A stretch of 64,000 nucleotides of DNA from Sapria himalayana (GCA_029783825.1 JAREIK010001332.1:124001-188000), one strand, 5' to 3'; positions 1 through 12,136 are shown, numbered from the stretch's first letter. Notes: generated by a model from the letters alone, not told the origin. Numbers and translations are program-made.

Positions 1-1290
1 CCAAGTATCTTCTAAATAAAAACACTACTGCCTATGAACAATAAGCAGGGCACTGAACCCCATTCTTTCCCATGAGCGATACTGGAATGCATGCCACTAA
101 AGATTAAAGAACTAAGAAGGCAAGCAAAAATGCTCAATATCTTCAAAATAAAAACACTACTGCGCATGAGCGATAAGCAACGTATAACTCTTTTAATTAT
201 CTCGCTACAGTAACCATATAACTTTGTATATGCTGGAGAACATTAATAACAAACCTCATGATCCATGTAAGACTTCAAGCAAATCTATTGGTTTTGTTAA
301 TTCACAATCACTCTTGTATAAACAGATGCAAAATGATTAATTTTCATTGAAATAATATGAATATATTTATTTTCAATTGCATTCATTGACTTAATTAGAT
401 TCAGCACAACATAAAACAATAAAAACAGTACCTCATTGTCACTTGAATATTTCCAACAATGCTACCAATGATTACCCATGTTGACGATGGCCAATTTCTT
501 ATTACTATATCAAGAGCGAAATTTTTAACAAAATAATTAATTTTAAAGAGTATTTAAAAAAATTCTACCATGTTTTATCTAGTTTCGTATTTGACTACTA
601 GTTTCGTATTTAAAAAATAATTAATTTTTAACAATGATTACCCAACCTGAATTACTACTTATAGTTTGAGAATGTTGAACCTACCTCCTTAATAGACTTA
701 GCTCTAGTTTGAGAATGTTGGGTATGCCTCTCTCTCCTAATATAAAATTTAAATAATAAGTGATTAAATCTCCTAGTTTCCAACACAATATGAGCATGTA
801 TCAATTAACAATCATGGACAACCACATAATATGGTTCAAAGAGATTTCCCAACTAAGAAACTTCACAATCTTCAAATTTTATATAATCTGAATTTGTTGA
901 TAATAATGATGAATACATGAGAGTAAAATCATACTAAGTACCAATATATTCAATAATAACCAATTGATAACTCTATATATTAACTAATAGTCTAGATAGT
1001 AATATACGTATATATATATATATATTTATATCTAGGTGCAATATCTAAATTCACATTCTACCTAAATTAATTAAAAATTAAGTCATAATAATAAAAGGAT
1101 AACATTCACATTCACTAAATCCTATCAATTTTTGATGAAAATAATTGTATATTCTTTGAGTACCAAAGTATCCAAGAAAAATATATAAACTTTTGATACT
1201 AACTTATCTCATTATATAGAGTAATTGGGGATAAAATAAATAGATCTATAAGGACGCTGACACTCTCCGCTCGATCTGAAGCTTTCCATT
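1..1290. other. AT-rich intronic DNA with a short direct repeat
   Basis: No coding sequence is recognised. The stretch should be part of the intron downstream of the beta-hexosaminidase exon at 11591-11691. A 42-base segment at 6-47 recurs with a few changes at 138-179 (shared core AAAAACACTACTG). A short TA dinucleotide run lies near 1010-1026. The next expected exon, which carries the catalytic Asp-Glu pair, is not here. Confidence 0.5.
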
Positions 1291-1295
1291 TTTGA

Positions 1296-2078
1296 GTGAA
1301 AAAACTCGATCTGAAGCTAAAAATGGACAAAATCAATTCTCTCTTTGATAAAAAATTCTTCTCTTCATCTTCAAAACAGACCGCGCACTTCTTTCCGAAG
1401 TTTGACGCAAAAAATGGAGAATCGGCTGTTATTTTTGAAGCAGAGGAGATAAAGAAGCTTGCAGATGCCTACAAGTTCACCCTCATAAGAAAATTTTCCC
1501 ACTGCCGACCAAATTACAAAGCACTGTATGATTTCGTGGTCTGATTAAAGCTTCGGCAAATAGTGAAGATTGCGAACTATGATGAAAAACACACGTTGTT
1601 ACAGTTTAAGGAGGATGACTTCCTCAGACTCTGGCTTTGAGGTACGTGGAACATAGCAGGCTACCCAATGTGTGTTTTCAAGTGGACACCTGACTTTTCT
1701 CCATTTGTGGAATCCTCGAAGTCCCTGGTATGGTTCTCGCTACCTAGACTGCCTCTTCATGTATTCAATAAACAAGCTTTATACTCCATAGCCCTTTGCT
1801 TGGGCAAGTTATGGCTACTGAACGAAGCTACAGCTTGTGTTACCAGGCCAAGCATGGCAAGAATCTGCATGGAAATTGACTTTAAGTCGCTTCCACCACA
1901 CAGAATCTGGGTAGGCAGCAAAATGGAGGAATGATTATGGCAGGAGTTTGTTCCAGAATCCATGCCTTTTTACTACCTTAATTGCCTAAAACAGGAACAT
2001 GGCCAAGGTGATTGTATGGCAAGAGGTACTAGACGAAGAAGGGAAGACAGTAAAGAGGTTAGGAGAAAGAGGAAATAA
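1296..2078 (+). pseudogene. LINE-type ORF1 remnant (DUF4283 plus zinc knuckle)
   Basis: One reading frame runs from 1296 to the stop at 2076-2078 and is broken by in-frame TGA codons at 1542, about 1647 and 1932. The frame is unshifted, so the damage is point mutation only. The protein has the layout of the nucleic-acid-binding ORF1 of plant LINEs. An N-terminal DUF4283-like part contains LWL-stop-GTWNIAGYPM, VFKWTPDFSP and WFSLPRLPLHVF. It is followed by RPSMARICMEIDFKSLPPHRIWVG and a decayed CCHC knuckle near 1966-2020 (YYLNCLKQEHGQGDC, first Cys changed to Tyr). No endonuclease or reverse transcriptase follows, because the sequence passes into a purine-rich tract. The same domain also occurs in some plant gag-like genes, but a LINE origin fits best. 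It is antisense to the host gene. Confidence 0.75.
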
Positions 2079-2302
2079 TGAGTTTAGAAGAGCTCTAAGG
2101 AGGGTGAGATAAGTAAGGGTGAGGAAGGAGATTTAGTAGGAAATAGATTGAGTAGGAAATAGATTGAATAGGAGGGCAGAAGGAGAGGGGAAGGGAGATG
2201 TAAATGGGCAGGGAGATAAGAATGAAGAGGGTCCTGAAGAAAGGGGGAGGTAGAAGAGAGAAGAGAGAACATAGATAATTTAGAGGTAAGAGAGGTAGAA
2301 GG
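2079..2302. repeat. Purine-rich low-complexity tract
   Basis: The plus strand is almost wholly A and G (GGAGA and AGGAAG-type runs). It includes a short duplicated motif, TAGGAAATAGATTGA, at about 2134-2170. It follows directly on the LINE ORF1 remnant. No protein is supported here; open frames on either strand are low-complexity artefacts. Confidence 0.5.
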
Positions 2303-2495
2303 TGCCTCGAGCCGCGAATCGTGCCTCGAGCCGCGAATCGTGCCGCGAGCCCGTGTCGGGCTGACCTCCACAGAATTGTGCCGGGCCAGGCACGGCACAA
2401 TACAGTAACCAGTCGTGCCTAGCTCGGCACAGAAGCATGGCCGGGCCAGCTAAAATGGGACAAGCCGGCCCGGCACATCCCGTTTGACACCTCTA
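2303..2495. mobile_element. hAT end fragment (TAGAGGTGTC family)
   Basis: The right boundary is the terminal inverted repeat CCCGTTTGACACCTCTA ending at 2495. It is preceded by the GC-rich subterminal sequence typical of the family, with scattered GTGCCGGGCC and GGCACGGCAC motifs. A 20-base unit (GTGCCTCGAGCCGCGAATCG) occurs twice near 2302-2341. No matching left terminus is visible, so this is a truncated copy or a short copy with a decayed left end. Confidence 0.7.
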
Positions 2496-2979
2496 GGCAT
2501 GGGGCGTGAGGCGTAAGGCATGGGGCATAATGGGATCCATACAATATTTTCAATAGCCGGCATTCACAATGCCAGCCTATGATTTTAAAAAATTTAGAGC
2601 GTGGCAATAGCCACTGTTCACAACGACGGTTTTGCCACATTATTTCTAGACATATTAGTTTGGACATATTTTTAAAACCTGACTTAAATTTTAAATTTTT
2701 TATTTTAAATAAATTAGTTTCGTACAAAACTCGAACGAAAAGTAAAAAAAAAATAAATTTTTTATTGAAATAAAAAATTATATTTGAATACAACATAAAC
2801 TATATATATAAGACTTGTAACAACTCATAAGTCATGTACTTTCAAATAATAAAATAACAAATAAAACAATATAAAATAAACTACAATTCAATACATGTAT
2901 TATAATATTCATGTCTTCTTTCTTTTTTTTTATTTTTTTTACTGATTCTTTTTACTACTAAGACATTTATATCTCATTC
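2496..2979. other. Unassigned AT-rich stretch
   Basis: No gene is seen. The first 130 bases hold GC-richer wording, with CCGGCATTCACAATGCC and GGCAATAGCC blocks that may be the decayed end of an older DNA transposon. The remainder is A/T-rich with homopolymer runs. Confidence 0.35.
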
Positions 2980-4689
2980 TAAGGCATTATCTTATTTATG
3001 ATAGTATGAAGATATGTTTAAAGAGAGATATTATTCACTCAAATAAAACTTTTGAATGAACAATTTAATCTTTGGAAATGTATATTGTTGGTTGAAGATT
3101 AATATTCACTACGAAGATCAATCCAAGTGAAACGATAAATTGGCTAAAGGAGAAACTTATTATGAGTAAGTTTACTTATATGTTTAAAGTGGATTACCAT
3201 ACTATTTTTTTTTAAAGAATGAGATAGTCTTAGTATAAATTCTTATATCACTAGTAGCTTCTTACAGATGTAAGATATGCTAATTAGACATGAAATATAT
3301 CCTTCTTCAAATTGACTATGAGAAAGAGGTATATATGCAGTAGTCACCTAAATTTCAAGCAGTATAATAAACTCAAATTTAATGATTGTGAAAGATACTT
3401 TTTACCCTAAAATAAGCATTGAGAACTTAGTGTGCAAGATTTTTACTGATACATTTCTTTTAGGTTGCACAAATATATTATATATTTCATATTATTTTTT
3501 CAAGGAAGTTCAAATGACAAATTGATCATGCTTTTTGTATACGTGAGTGACATTCTTATTATCAAAAATGATGAGTTGAGAATCACTCAACTCAAGAAAT
3601 ATCTTCTATTACAGTTCCAAATAAAAGATTTTGAGAGAATTAAGTATGTTCTTGTAATAGAGGTTTCCTACTTTAAGAGATAGACTGTGTTATTACAGAT
3701 ATAGATGTCGGGTGGGATGAATGACTCAGACACGACAAAAGACACAACCCAAAATAATTATACTAAGCCTAGCATAGCATGATTCAAAACTATGTTTGGA
3801 CCGTAGTCATGTCAGCCTATGTCACGGCTCATGTCATGTTGGGTCGGCACTTATTATGTCTCATGTCATGTTGGGTCGACACTTTTCATGTCTTGTGTTG
3901 TGTTAAGCACAACACATGGCATTATTAAAAAATAAGTTGGATGGCCTAAATAATGGCATGTTCCATTAAAAGACAATATTTTGGCCATTCAGGGCCTCAC
4001 AAGGCCTTTTAACTTGGCTGCCCAGGCTCGCCAGGCCATCCATTAGTACCATGGCAGTGTGATGCCATTGCTGGTCTGACCTAGCATGACCCGATCCAAC
4101 ACAACATAATTGACATGCCTAATTCATAAAGTTATGCATAAAGCCATGTTGAGTTAACATGAAATTTGGCCATGCCAGCAACACATGGCATGGGCACCCT
4201 CTTTTCGTACCATGTTTGACACAGCATGGTGGCCCAATTGGGCCACCTTATTTTGGGTCGTGCCAACACAAAAGAGTCCATTTAACACCTCAAATTATAG
4301 AGGTATGTAACCAATGTTCTCACAAAGGGCTAGTCTTTTAGGTTATGCTCTAGCAGAGCTACAAATATTCAGATTGAATCAAATATCAATTTTTTTCTAA
4401 AATTATCTCATTATATCATTTAATTAACTCAACTATATACAAGATAATCATAACAAAAAATTAATTATCTCATTATTATCATATTAGATATATCTTATTT
4501 TATTAGTATAAATATGTATTTCTTAAATTTTATATGTTCTATTTACCTAGATGCAAATCTTTGTATGCTGATAATGTAAAGAAATCTTGGGGCCTTGAGA
4601 TTTATTTTAATGATCACAATCAAGCATAATTGACTGAGTATTCAGATTTGGATTATGGACTAAGATACACCAAAATAAGATTTATTATA
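2980..4689 (+). mobile_element. Copia retrotransposon fragment: reverse transcriptase and RNase H
   Basis: This is decayed Copia pol sequence in several frames. The reverse transcriptase start is recognisable near 3080-3160 (decayed KADGSxERYKARLVAKG block). The conserved LDVKNAFLHG...EVYM region follows near 3270-3340. The active-site YVDDI block appears as LFVYVSDILII at about 3531-3560. The domain is interrupted at 3700-4293 by a short hAT element and resumes at 4302 with the RYVxDxL-like segment. RNase H-like sequence reading TEYSDLDYGL...GFYFF lies near 4630-4700. Stops and frameshifts are frequent, so it is dead. Like every retroelement here, it is antisense to the host gene. Confidence 0.8.
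3700..4293. mobile_element. Short non-autonomous hAT (MITE-like) inside Copia
   Basis: A 594-base insert has decayed family ends (TATAGATGTCGGGTGGG on the left, TTTAACACCTCAA on the right) and is rich in CATGTC/CATGGC words, as expected after CpG decay of the family's GC-rich ends. It is flanked by ATTACAGA (3692-3699) and ATTATAGA (4294-4301), an 8-bp duplication with one mismatch. Removing the insert and one flank restores the Copia reading seen in relatives at 8496-8520, which supports these exact boundaries. No coding capacity is seen. Confidence 0.7.
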
Positions 4690-4831
4690 GGTTTTTATTT
4701 TTTTCTTAAAGACAATCTTGTCTCCAACATGTGGGTTGTCTCAATCACTTTATTTCATTATATATTAATATTTGATATGTGATATTTTATATTGAATATT
4801 TATTTTATTTCTTGTATTTTAATTAGTAACA
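4690..4831 (+). repeat. Copia LTR (right part)
   Basis: The stretch contains the recurrent LTR block CCAACATGTGGGTTG...CAATCACTTTATTTCATTATATA with a TATA-like motif. It ends in AATTAGTAACA immediately before a primer-binding site. The same block recurs at about 9827, 26055, 46042, 52828 and 61080, so one LTR family is present at least six times. The left boundary is unclear, because the sequence runs out of RNase H-like wording without a visible polypurine tract. Confidence 0.7.
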
Positions 4832-4843
4832 TGGCATCAGAGC
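4832..4843 (+). other. Copia primer-binding site
   Basis: TGGCATCAGAGC follows the LTR end directly. It matches the initiator-tRNA-Met primer-binding site common to plant Copia elements (TGGTATCAGAGC) with one change. It marks the start of the internal region of the element that continues to about 9780. Confidence 0.75.
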
Positions 4844-5559
4844 AATAAGTATATGTGGATACAAGTTTATAAACCCTAAAAGAGGTGCATAATTTATGCC
4901 TGAAGAGAATGTTCTTCGGGCATCTGAACAGTGCAAGCACACACAATGATAGCAAATACACTCAGTAGTGTATGAGCACAATGATAGCAAATGTACATAG
5001 TTGGTAGCGCATAAGCACATGCATTTGGTGGCAGCAGACATCCTTGTCAATAGGCATGTGAAGGTGGCACAAGGTGTACTAAGTCTTTTTTGATCAACAA
5101 ACCCTAGAAGGGCATGGTAATGCATGAGAAGGAACAATGACAAATAGAAATGACAACAAATGATAATGTATGATGGTGTTTTGAATGGAAACCCTAATTA
5201 GGGTTTTGGTAGTTTTGTCAAAAAATCTAAAAGAAAATTAAATTAGGTGCAATTATTTTTTTTATTTTGGAGGAACCACAATTTTATGGCATAGAAATAG
5301 ATTATCACAATAGAAATAGATGGAGAAATCTTGGTTCAGTGGATTCATTACAGGACATGTTACCCCAAAAATAATTGTTGAATATTATTGATGAAGAGAT
5401 TATGAGTATTATACATGAGTGAAAGAAACAAGTTGATTATTGAAGTCATTCAAGAATACTCGTAGAGTTCATCAACCATCATACTTACTAGAAAGAAATA
5501 CACAAAATTTCTCTCCAAGCTAATAAGAGATCATTTGTTTCTTTCAGATATTACTAGTT
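4844..5559 (+). mobile_element. Copia internal 5' region (decayed)
   Basis: This lies between the primer-binding site and the protease block. No gag frame survives. The stretch at 5280-5500 recurs at about 43565-43770 and 62430-62650, each time beginning near ATCACAATAGAAATAGATGG. That supports its assignment to a shared retroelement. A short palindrome, AAACCCTAATTAGGGTTT, lies near 5190-5207. Confidence 0.5.
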
Positions 5560-8500
5560 GTTTCACTTATATTCTGATTTCGTACTCTTGAATTATCAAC
5601 ACATGAGATCAATCATATATCTGATAAACATACTTTATTCTATATATTTTTTTTATGTTTTAAAAATATTATTATAACTAATTGCAAGCATTCAAAAGTT
5701 ATTGGATATGATAGTATTCAATAAAGTCCTTTGTTACTTCTTTTTGTCTTGTTTATTCCTAATTGCTCTATTATTTTATTTTCTATAAATTTTCTCTAGA
5801 TAATTAAACTATAATTTTATTTATTTACTGAAATTTGTCTACATGATTGGAAAACTCTAGGTAAGACGCTATTTAGGATTAAACAAATTAGGTATATGTT
5901 CTTTCTTTAATAATAAAATCTTTCTCTAAATGCTTGAGTATTTTGGACATGTTATTTGTGCATTTTCAACTTGATCACTATCATTGCCTAAGATAAAAAA
6001 AGTTTTATCAGTCTTAAGAGTATTTCTACTCTAAAATATAAGTCATGTCAACATAAAAAGCTGAACAAGGATGCATAACCTATATGACAATCTAATTTAT
6101 GTAGAAATCCATTCAATTTAATACACACAGATATATAGAACTCAATAAAATTTTGACTAGAGATATATATGATATATATCTTTTTCACGACAAATCATAG
6201 GTTCTTTCAATTATTTAGATCTTTCATTAAAAGATAAAAACTCAATTATATTAAAATATTAAAAATATAAGTAATAATATTTTAGAATATATATTAGATC
6301 AATTTAACATTTATTTTATGAATCATAAAATCATATATCATACTTTATGCACTAGCATACTTTAACAAAATAAGATAATTAAAAAAATAAACATCTAATA
6401 AAGATAGTTTAAACACTCTAACTTGAAAAAAATATTAAAAAATATTTTTGAAAAGAAATAATTTTAATCTTAATCTTTCCTCAAAATCAAATGTCTTCTT
6501 ATATCATTTCTCAATGCATATCCTTTTAAATCCAACATCTTGAAAAGAAATTATTTAGTTTGTCTCCCAAAATTTTTTGATATACTTATTTCATCCTTCA
6601 TCATTCTCTAGGATAGGAAAAGCTTAACATATAGGCCCTTCAAATATTTGTTTTTCTTGAATACTCTAATACTCAAAAAGAGTACAAGAGTTTCTCACAA
6701 AAGACTAGAGATTTTAGTAAGTGTGAATATTATCTTTTTTTATTATCGCATATTTTTTAATAAAGAGGAAGAGTAAGAATCCAATTGTTAAATATGGATT
6801 GATTACCATTCACTCCTTATTTATAGTTTGCTTTGACCACTAGTTAGTAGAAAGAGTTCTTGATTGGATATATCTGAGTATGTTGGTACTTATATCATGG
6901 CACACTAATAGAATCATCATACCTACAAATAAATCAAAATAATTAAGTTTAGAGAAAGTAAGGTTATTCGAGTAGGAAGATCATATCCAAACTTGGATGA
7001 CACAACAGAATAGAAGTCTATCCTAATACAGAATCATATTGAGTCAAAAACTAATAGATTTAACTACTCGAGACTTATAGTCTTTATAAGGAGAGAGGGA
7101 GAGAGAGAAATAGAAACATAACCAATATTTTCAAATTAAAAATAAGTCTACCATGGAGCCAAATAATCTAGTAGCTAGTCTCTCTAATTTTGATCTTTAA
7201 ATCACTCTCCAGGATGAACAAAAGAGTTGTACTCAATACATGATTTCACAAAATTTATCATATTTTTATTTTGTTTATTCTTTTATTTCTTTTTTTACTT
7301 TTTTTGTTGTACTAGATACTTAAATTTCTTTCTGGAAATATTATTTCATCCAGAATGACGTCAGACCATGAAAAAAAATATTCCCTCTACCCTAATGAGA
7401 AATAATAACTAGTATCATGACCTTGAAGAATATTTATTATTAATGACAAAGTGGATGTTTATTGTAAAGATAGATCCATTTGAGAAGGTAAATCATCTTA
7501 AACTGAGACTTATAGTGTGAGAATATAGCAAATATATTGGGTGGATTACTAGGACACTTATTCTCTAATGACCAAAATGGTCTTTGTGTATATTCTTATT
7601 TTTCTTATAAAATCTCAAAATTAAAGGATATACCAACTAGATATAAAAGATATAATTCTTTATGATGACCTTGAGAAGTATATGCATATGGAGCAGACTA
7701 ATTTACAAGATTTTCACATAAAATCACCTTATTTAGAGTTGCACATATGTGTTATTAATTTTTCTTTATTCTTTTAGAAAAATCATGATGAATGAATAAT
7801 TTTGTTAATTATTTACATAGATAATATTCTGATTATAAAAAACTATAAGTTAGGAATCATTCAACTCAAAAAATATATTCGCACAAAATTTCAAATGAAC
7901 TTTATAAAACTAGTATATTTTCTTAGTATAAAAGTAACTTATACTTTGAAAAGTATCATCTTATCATAAAGTAGATATGTATTTGATATTTTTACATAGG
8001 TTAATCCTTTGGATGGTGCTAAAGTAGATACTCCTAGTGATCCAACTTATGACTTCTTTTCGGATACAACACATCAAGTTGATTCTATTATTTATAAAAG
8101 AATCAAATAAATTATTAACTATCTCACTATGATCAGACTAGATATAGTATATATAATTAATATAATTAATTATTTCTTAAATTTTTCTTAATAGATTTAT
8201 CATAACAAAACTTTTTGCAAGTAGACTAGATATAGCATACAAGAAGTTTACTAGACCTTGGGTCTCTTTTATGGATCATGGATATTTATAATTAGTTAAA
8301 TATTTAAATTCGAGTTATGAATTAGCATAATTTTGTTAATTGTTTACGTAAATGATATTTTGATTATAAAAAATTATAAATTGAGAATCATTCAATTCAA
8401 AAAATACTTTCGCACTAAGTTTAATACAGACTTTGAAAGACTCATATATTTTCTTGGTATAAATGTGACTTATCCTTTGAGAAATATCTTCTTGTCACAA

Positions 8501-9780
8501 AGTAGATATGCATTTGATACTTTTACATAGGTTAATCCGTTGGATGGTGCTAAAGTAGATACTCCTACTGATCCAATTACTGACTTCTTTTCTAATACAA
8601 CACATCAAGTTGATTCTATTATTTATAAAAGAATCAAAGTAATTATTAACTATCTCGCTATGATCAGACTAGGTATAGTATATATAATTAATATAATTAA
8701 TAATTTCTTAAATTTTTCTCAATAAATTTATCATAATGAAACTTTTTGCATGCAGACTAGATATAGCATGCAAGAAGTTTACCAGGCCATGGATCTCTTT
8801 TATTGATCATGGATATTTATTGTTAGTTGAATATTCAGATTTGAGTTATGAAATAACATTATTTTGTTAATTGTTTACATAGCTAATATTTTGATTATAA
8901 AAAATTATAAATTGAGAATTATTCAACTCAAAAAATACTTTCGCACAAAGTTTATAGACTTTGGAAGACTCATATTTTCTTGGTATAAAAGTAACTTATT
9001 CTTTGAGAAATATCTTCTTGTCACAAAGTAGATATGCATTTGATACTTTTACATAGGTTAATTCTTTGGATGGTGCTAAAGTAAATATTCATACTGATCC
9101 AACTATTAATTTTTCTTCTTATACGACACATCAAGTTGATTCTATTATTTATAAGAAAATCAAAAAAAATATTAATTATCTCACTATGACCAAACTAAAT
9201 ATAACATAAACAATTAATATATTTAATAATTTCTTAAATTTTTCTTAATAAATTTACCATAACAAAACTTTTTGCATGCAGACGTGATATAGCATACAAG
9301 AAGTTTACTAGACTTTGGGTCTCTTTTATGGATCATAGATATTTATAGTTAGCTAAATATTTATATTTAAGGTCGGCATCAGCATACACAGAGATAATAT
9401 CTATGAGAAGGTTTTTTACTTTACTTAAAGATACTTTATTTTCTAAAAAAATAAGAGAGATAATTATTTTAAGATTTAATATAGAATCAGAGTTCATAGC
9501 ACTAATGATAATTAATTGTATGATATTTTACATTCGGCATCTGTTCGAGGAAATTAGGTATGACTCTCTTCTTTCATTACCATTTTATTGTGATAGTCAT
9601 TCAATAAGACATATAACTTTCAATCCAATATTTCAGGAGCAGACTTAACACATCGAGATTAGCTACTTCTTTAAAGAGAAGATTCATATATGTCCAATAT
9701 TATAGAATACATTCAATTAGCAGAGTAGCCAAACTATGGGTATCATAGACTTGTATATATCAGTTTGATGGGAAAATTAT
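5560..9780 (+). mobile_element. Copia retrotransposon body: PR, IN, RT, RNase H (dead)
   Basis: The domains appear in Copia order. A decayed protease motif lies near 5590-5620 (relic of WIIDSGATDHMT). Decayed integrase lies near 6080-6250. Reverse transcriptase runs from about 7440 (PVAK-MVFVRIL-like, then LDIKDIIL-DDLE) through a YVDDI-like block at 7806-7835. RNase H at 9361-9640 reads ESEFIALM and PFYCDSHSIRHITFNPIFQEQT. The reverse transcriptase block with its downstream connection is present three times in tandem, described separately. Stops and frameshifts occur throughout. The flanking LTR copies are at 4690-4831 and about 9767-9940, giving one element of roughly 5.2 kb. Confidence 0.8.
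7800..9392 (+). repeat. Tandem triplication of 531 bp inside Copia RT
   Basis: Three head-to-tail copies begin with TTTTGTTAATTxTTTACxTA at 7800, 8331 and 8862, so both spacings are 531 bases. Each copy covers the YVDDI block, the ATTCAACTCAAAAAATA...CGCACxAA segment, the TAGATATGxATTTGATA segment, a DGAKVDTPTDP-like segment and the run-in to RNase H. Each ends near a TCAGCAT-like motif. Only the third copy leads into the rest of RNase H. The copies differ by scattered point changes and small indels. The duplication thus predates much of the decay but preserved its period. Confidence 0.85.
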
Positions 9781-9940
9781 GATTTTTATTTAACTTTTAT
9801 TTTCCTTTTGTGATTTGGTTGGGAGCATCCAACGTGTGAAATACCTCAATCATTTTTATTCATTATATATGATTATTTGATATATGTTATTTTGTATTCT
9901 ATATTATTAAATTTATTTCTTGCATTTTTGATTAATAACA
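9767..9940 (+). repeat. Copia LTR (3' copy)
   Basis: The stretch matches the LTR block at 4690-4831: GGAGCATCCAACGTGTGAAA...CCTCAATCA...TTATATATGATTATTTGATAT, ending TTGATTAATAACA. It follows RNase H closely. After the end, TAGAGCATTTATAAG resembles a shortened primer-binding site, so this LTR might instead have served as the 5' LTR of a further lost element. Confidence 0.65.
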
Positions 9941-9949
9941 TAGAGCATT

Positions 9950-11130
9950 TATAAGTTTATTCATTTGTTCATTTTTATGATATCATCGAATTTGAAAGCC
10001 AAGCCTTGTTTTTTATACAACCAGGAATGCAAAATAACAATGAATGCCAAGATTGGCATATATGGCCTCATTATAAATAAGAGGGTATGACTTTGATCAC
10101 TCATAAGTATTCCAACCCATGTGAATCATAATATTTCATGAATACTCATTGAATATTTTTGAACCTAAAAAAAAAATATTCCTTGAAGATTATATATAAT
10201 CTTAATTCCAAGAAAATATTATAGTCACATCAAATCATGTGTTTGAAACTATAATTATAGGAATTTCTTAATTTGAATTATCTCAAAATTATTATCCTCA
10301 ATAATTATTATTAATCATTGAGCTGACTATAATTTTGAAATAAATCAAGCAAAAAGAGAAGATACGAGTGAAAGGATAGAGCAAAGTTAGAATATACTTT
10401 TCATTATCTTAAAATTTAATAACATAAAGCCTTCAAAATATTTCATGAACAGACAAAATATATTGAGATAAATTACTTCTTTCTCAAAAAATAGATCAAT
10501 GACAAGACTATAATAACATCCTATATTTCTAATGATATTTTGATGAAAATCTTGAAAAGATCTGAATTTTTTTTTCTTCAAGCTTCATGTTTTGGATATT
10601 TAAACACTAGGTTGGGAAGTGTCTTATGATTGTTAATATTTTTTTTTCCTACTTTAATGATGTGAGCTGCCAAATATAAGTTATTTCAATCCAACTTGTT
10701 TTATTTTTATAAGGTTACTCATTTGTTCATTTTTTATAATATTATTGTGTTTGGAGATTTATAATTTATTTTTCTTACAACCAAAAATGCTCGATAACAA
10801 TGAATCCCCAATTGGGCATATATGACCTCATTATTATTAGGTGGACAAAATGTTGACCACCCATGAAAACTTCAACCCATGTGAATCATTATATCCCTTT
10901 AGCATTCATTGAATATTAATTCCTTGAAGAATATATGCAATCTCAATTTTACGAAAATATGAGTTTCCTCAAATCATTTGTCTGAAATTATGACGATAAG
11001 AATTTCTTAATTTGAATAATTTTTAAATTATCATTTTCAATAATAATTGTTCACCATTGAACCAATTAGGATTTCAGGAAAGTCGAGCGAAAAGGAGAGA
11101 AGAGAGATGAGAAATGAGAGATGAGAGAGG
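9950..11130. repeat. Direct tandem duplication, spacing about 760 bp
   Basis: The segment from about 9955 to 10400 is repeated at about 10713-11130. Shared anchors include TCATTTGTTCATTTTT (9961 and 10719) and CCCATGTGAATCAT (10116 and 10876). The shared order of blocks, including AAATCATxTGTxTGAAA and GGAATTTCTTAATTTGAAT, makes a real duplication certain. No protein is recognised. The position just after an LTR suggests retroelement leader sequence, but that is inference. Confidence 0.65.
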
Positions 11131-11590
11131 AAAACATAAAATATATTTTTTATTAAAATTTAATAACATGAGACATGATATTCAAGTTGGAGTAGTCGGA
11201 CACTAGAGATACAAATAAAAAAGGTGAACCAACTAAAAACACAATTAAACCTCCCTCCCTAATGACTTGACATTAACTACAACTATTTGATCAAGTTTAA
11301 AAATTTATAGAATTCTTAATCAATGAAGAAATAAATACAAAAGACACCTTGCACAAATTTTCAAAAAAAAATAGTACACAAAACAAAGTTGCATAAAAGA
11401 ATTGATACTAGTGATCTCAACAAATTAAGGACAAACTCTAATACATTAAATGATGATAATGATTAATAAATTGACATGCATTATGCATCAAGCATAATGC
11501 ATTTAATCATGAGCTCTTGAAATTCCATGTATTAATTATGACATGTATACAAAAGTAAGAGCTTTTGAAACGTGTGGTGTGTAGCCTAAC
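11131..11590. other. Intron of the beta-hexosaminidase gene
   Basis: This is unique-looking, AT-rich DNA with no transposon signature. It lies just downstream, on the minus strand, of the exon at 11591-11691, and its first bases form the splice donor GTTAGG. Confidence 0.55.
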
Positions 11591-11691
11591 CTGTTAGAAT
11601 TCCAGATAACACATCAAAAGTAAAATCCTTAGAAACATCAAGTGGCTCTCTACAGGTAGGCGAAGGCCAAAGATCTGGATATCCAACTCCC
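11591..11691 (-). CDS. HEXO: Beta-hexosaminidase (GH20), internal exon
   Basis: The exon is 101 bases with canonical borders on the minus strand: acceptor TATGTAG before it and donor ACAG|GTTAGG after it. Its first base completes a Trp codon begun in the exon at 53220. It then reads GVGYPDLWPSPTCREP followed by LDVSKDFTFDVLSGILTG. This matches the part of plant family 20 beta-N-acetylhexosaminidases between the EIDVPGH motif and the catalytic HLGGDEV motif. These enzymes remove terminal GlcNAc from N-glycans in the vacuole or at the plasma membrane and apoplast. The frame is open and undamaged, unlike everything around it. The wording looks closer to Arabidopsis HEXO3 than HEXO1, from memory only. 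The next exon is not found down to position 1, so the following intron exceeds 11.5 kb in this window. Confidence 0.88.
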
Positions 11692-12136
11692 CTACATAGA
11701 ATTAAAATCATGTTATGAAATGCATTAATCATTGAGTAGATTCAAAATAGGAAGAATTAAAGTCATAAAATAATAATCACAAAAAGAATATAAATCTTTT
11801 TGAGTAGCTTGAGATGCATACTATGTTAGTTTCCTTTTCTGTATGATCAGATTATCAGCTAATATGCTGAGCACAAAAGTATTGGGTTAATTATAGTTTC
11901 CCTCCCATGTCACCAATTCAATTTGCCTGTTCATGCAACACAGCATTGAGTGATACCAAAAACGACTTGAAATCCACCAATGAGAATTGTGAAACATACA
12001 GCACATATCTAAATCAAAGAAACCTAAGGCGCAAGACATGTCTAAGGTGATATGACTATCACATTAAAAAATAGTAAGAAAAATAAGTACTCAACCACTT
12101 AAAAATGAGTCAGATCCAAAATATATTGCATATAAC
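11692..12136. other. Intronic DNA without recognised elements
   Basis: No transposon ends or domains are seen, and this may be original intron sequence. It includes one copy of TGCATATAAC (12127-12136), the target duplication of the next element. Confidence 0.45.

Noticed and set aside
425..505. Candidate minus-strand exon (PSSTWVIIGSIVGNIQVTMR) with a donor-like ATGAG|GTACTG
   Set aside because: The frame is short, the acceptor is weak, and the wording does not fit the hexosaminidase region expected after LSGILTG.
11870..12060. Membrane-like open frame on the minus strand (ICAVCFTILIGGFQVVFG)
   Set aside because: It ends in a stop, lacks convincing splice borders and does not belong between the two hexosaminidase exons, which join perfectly without it.
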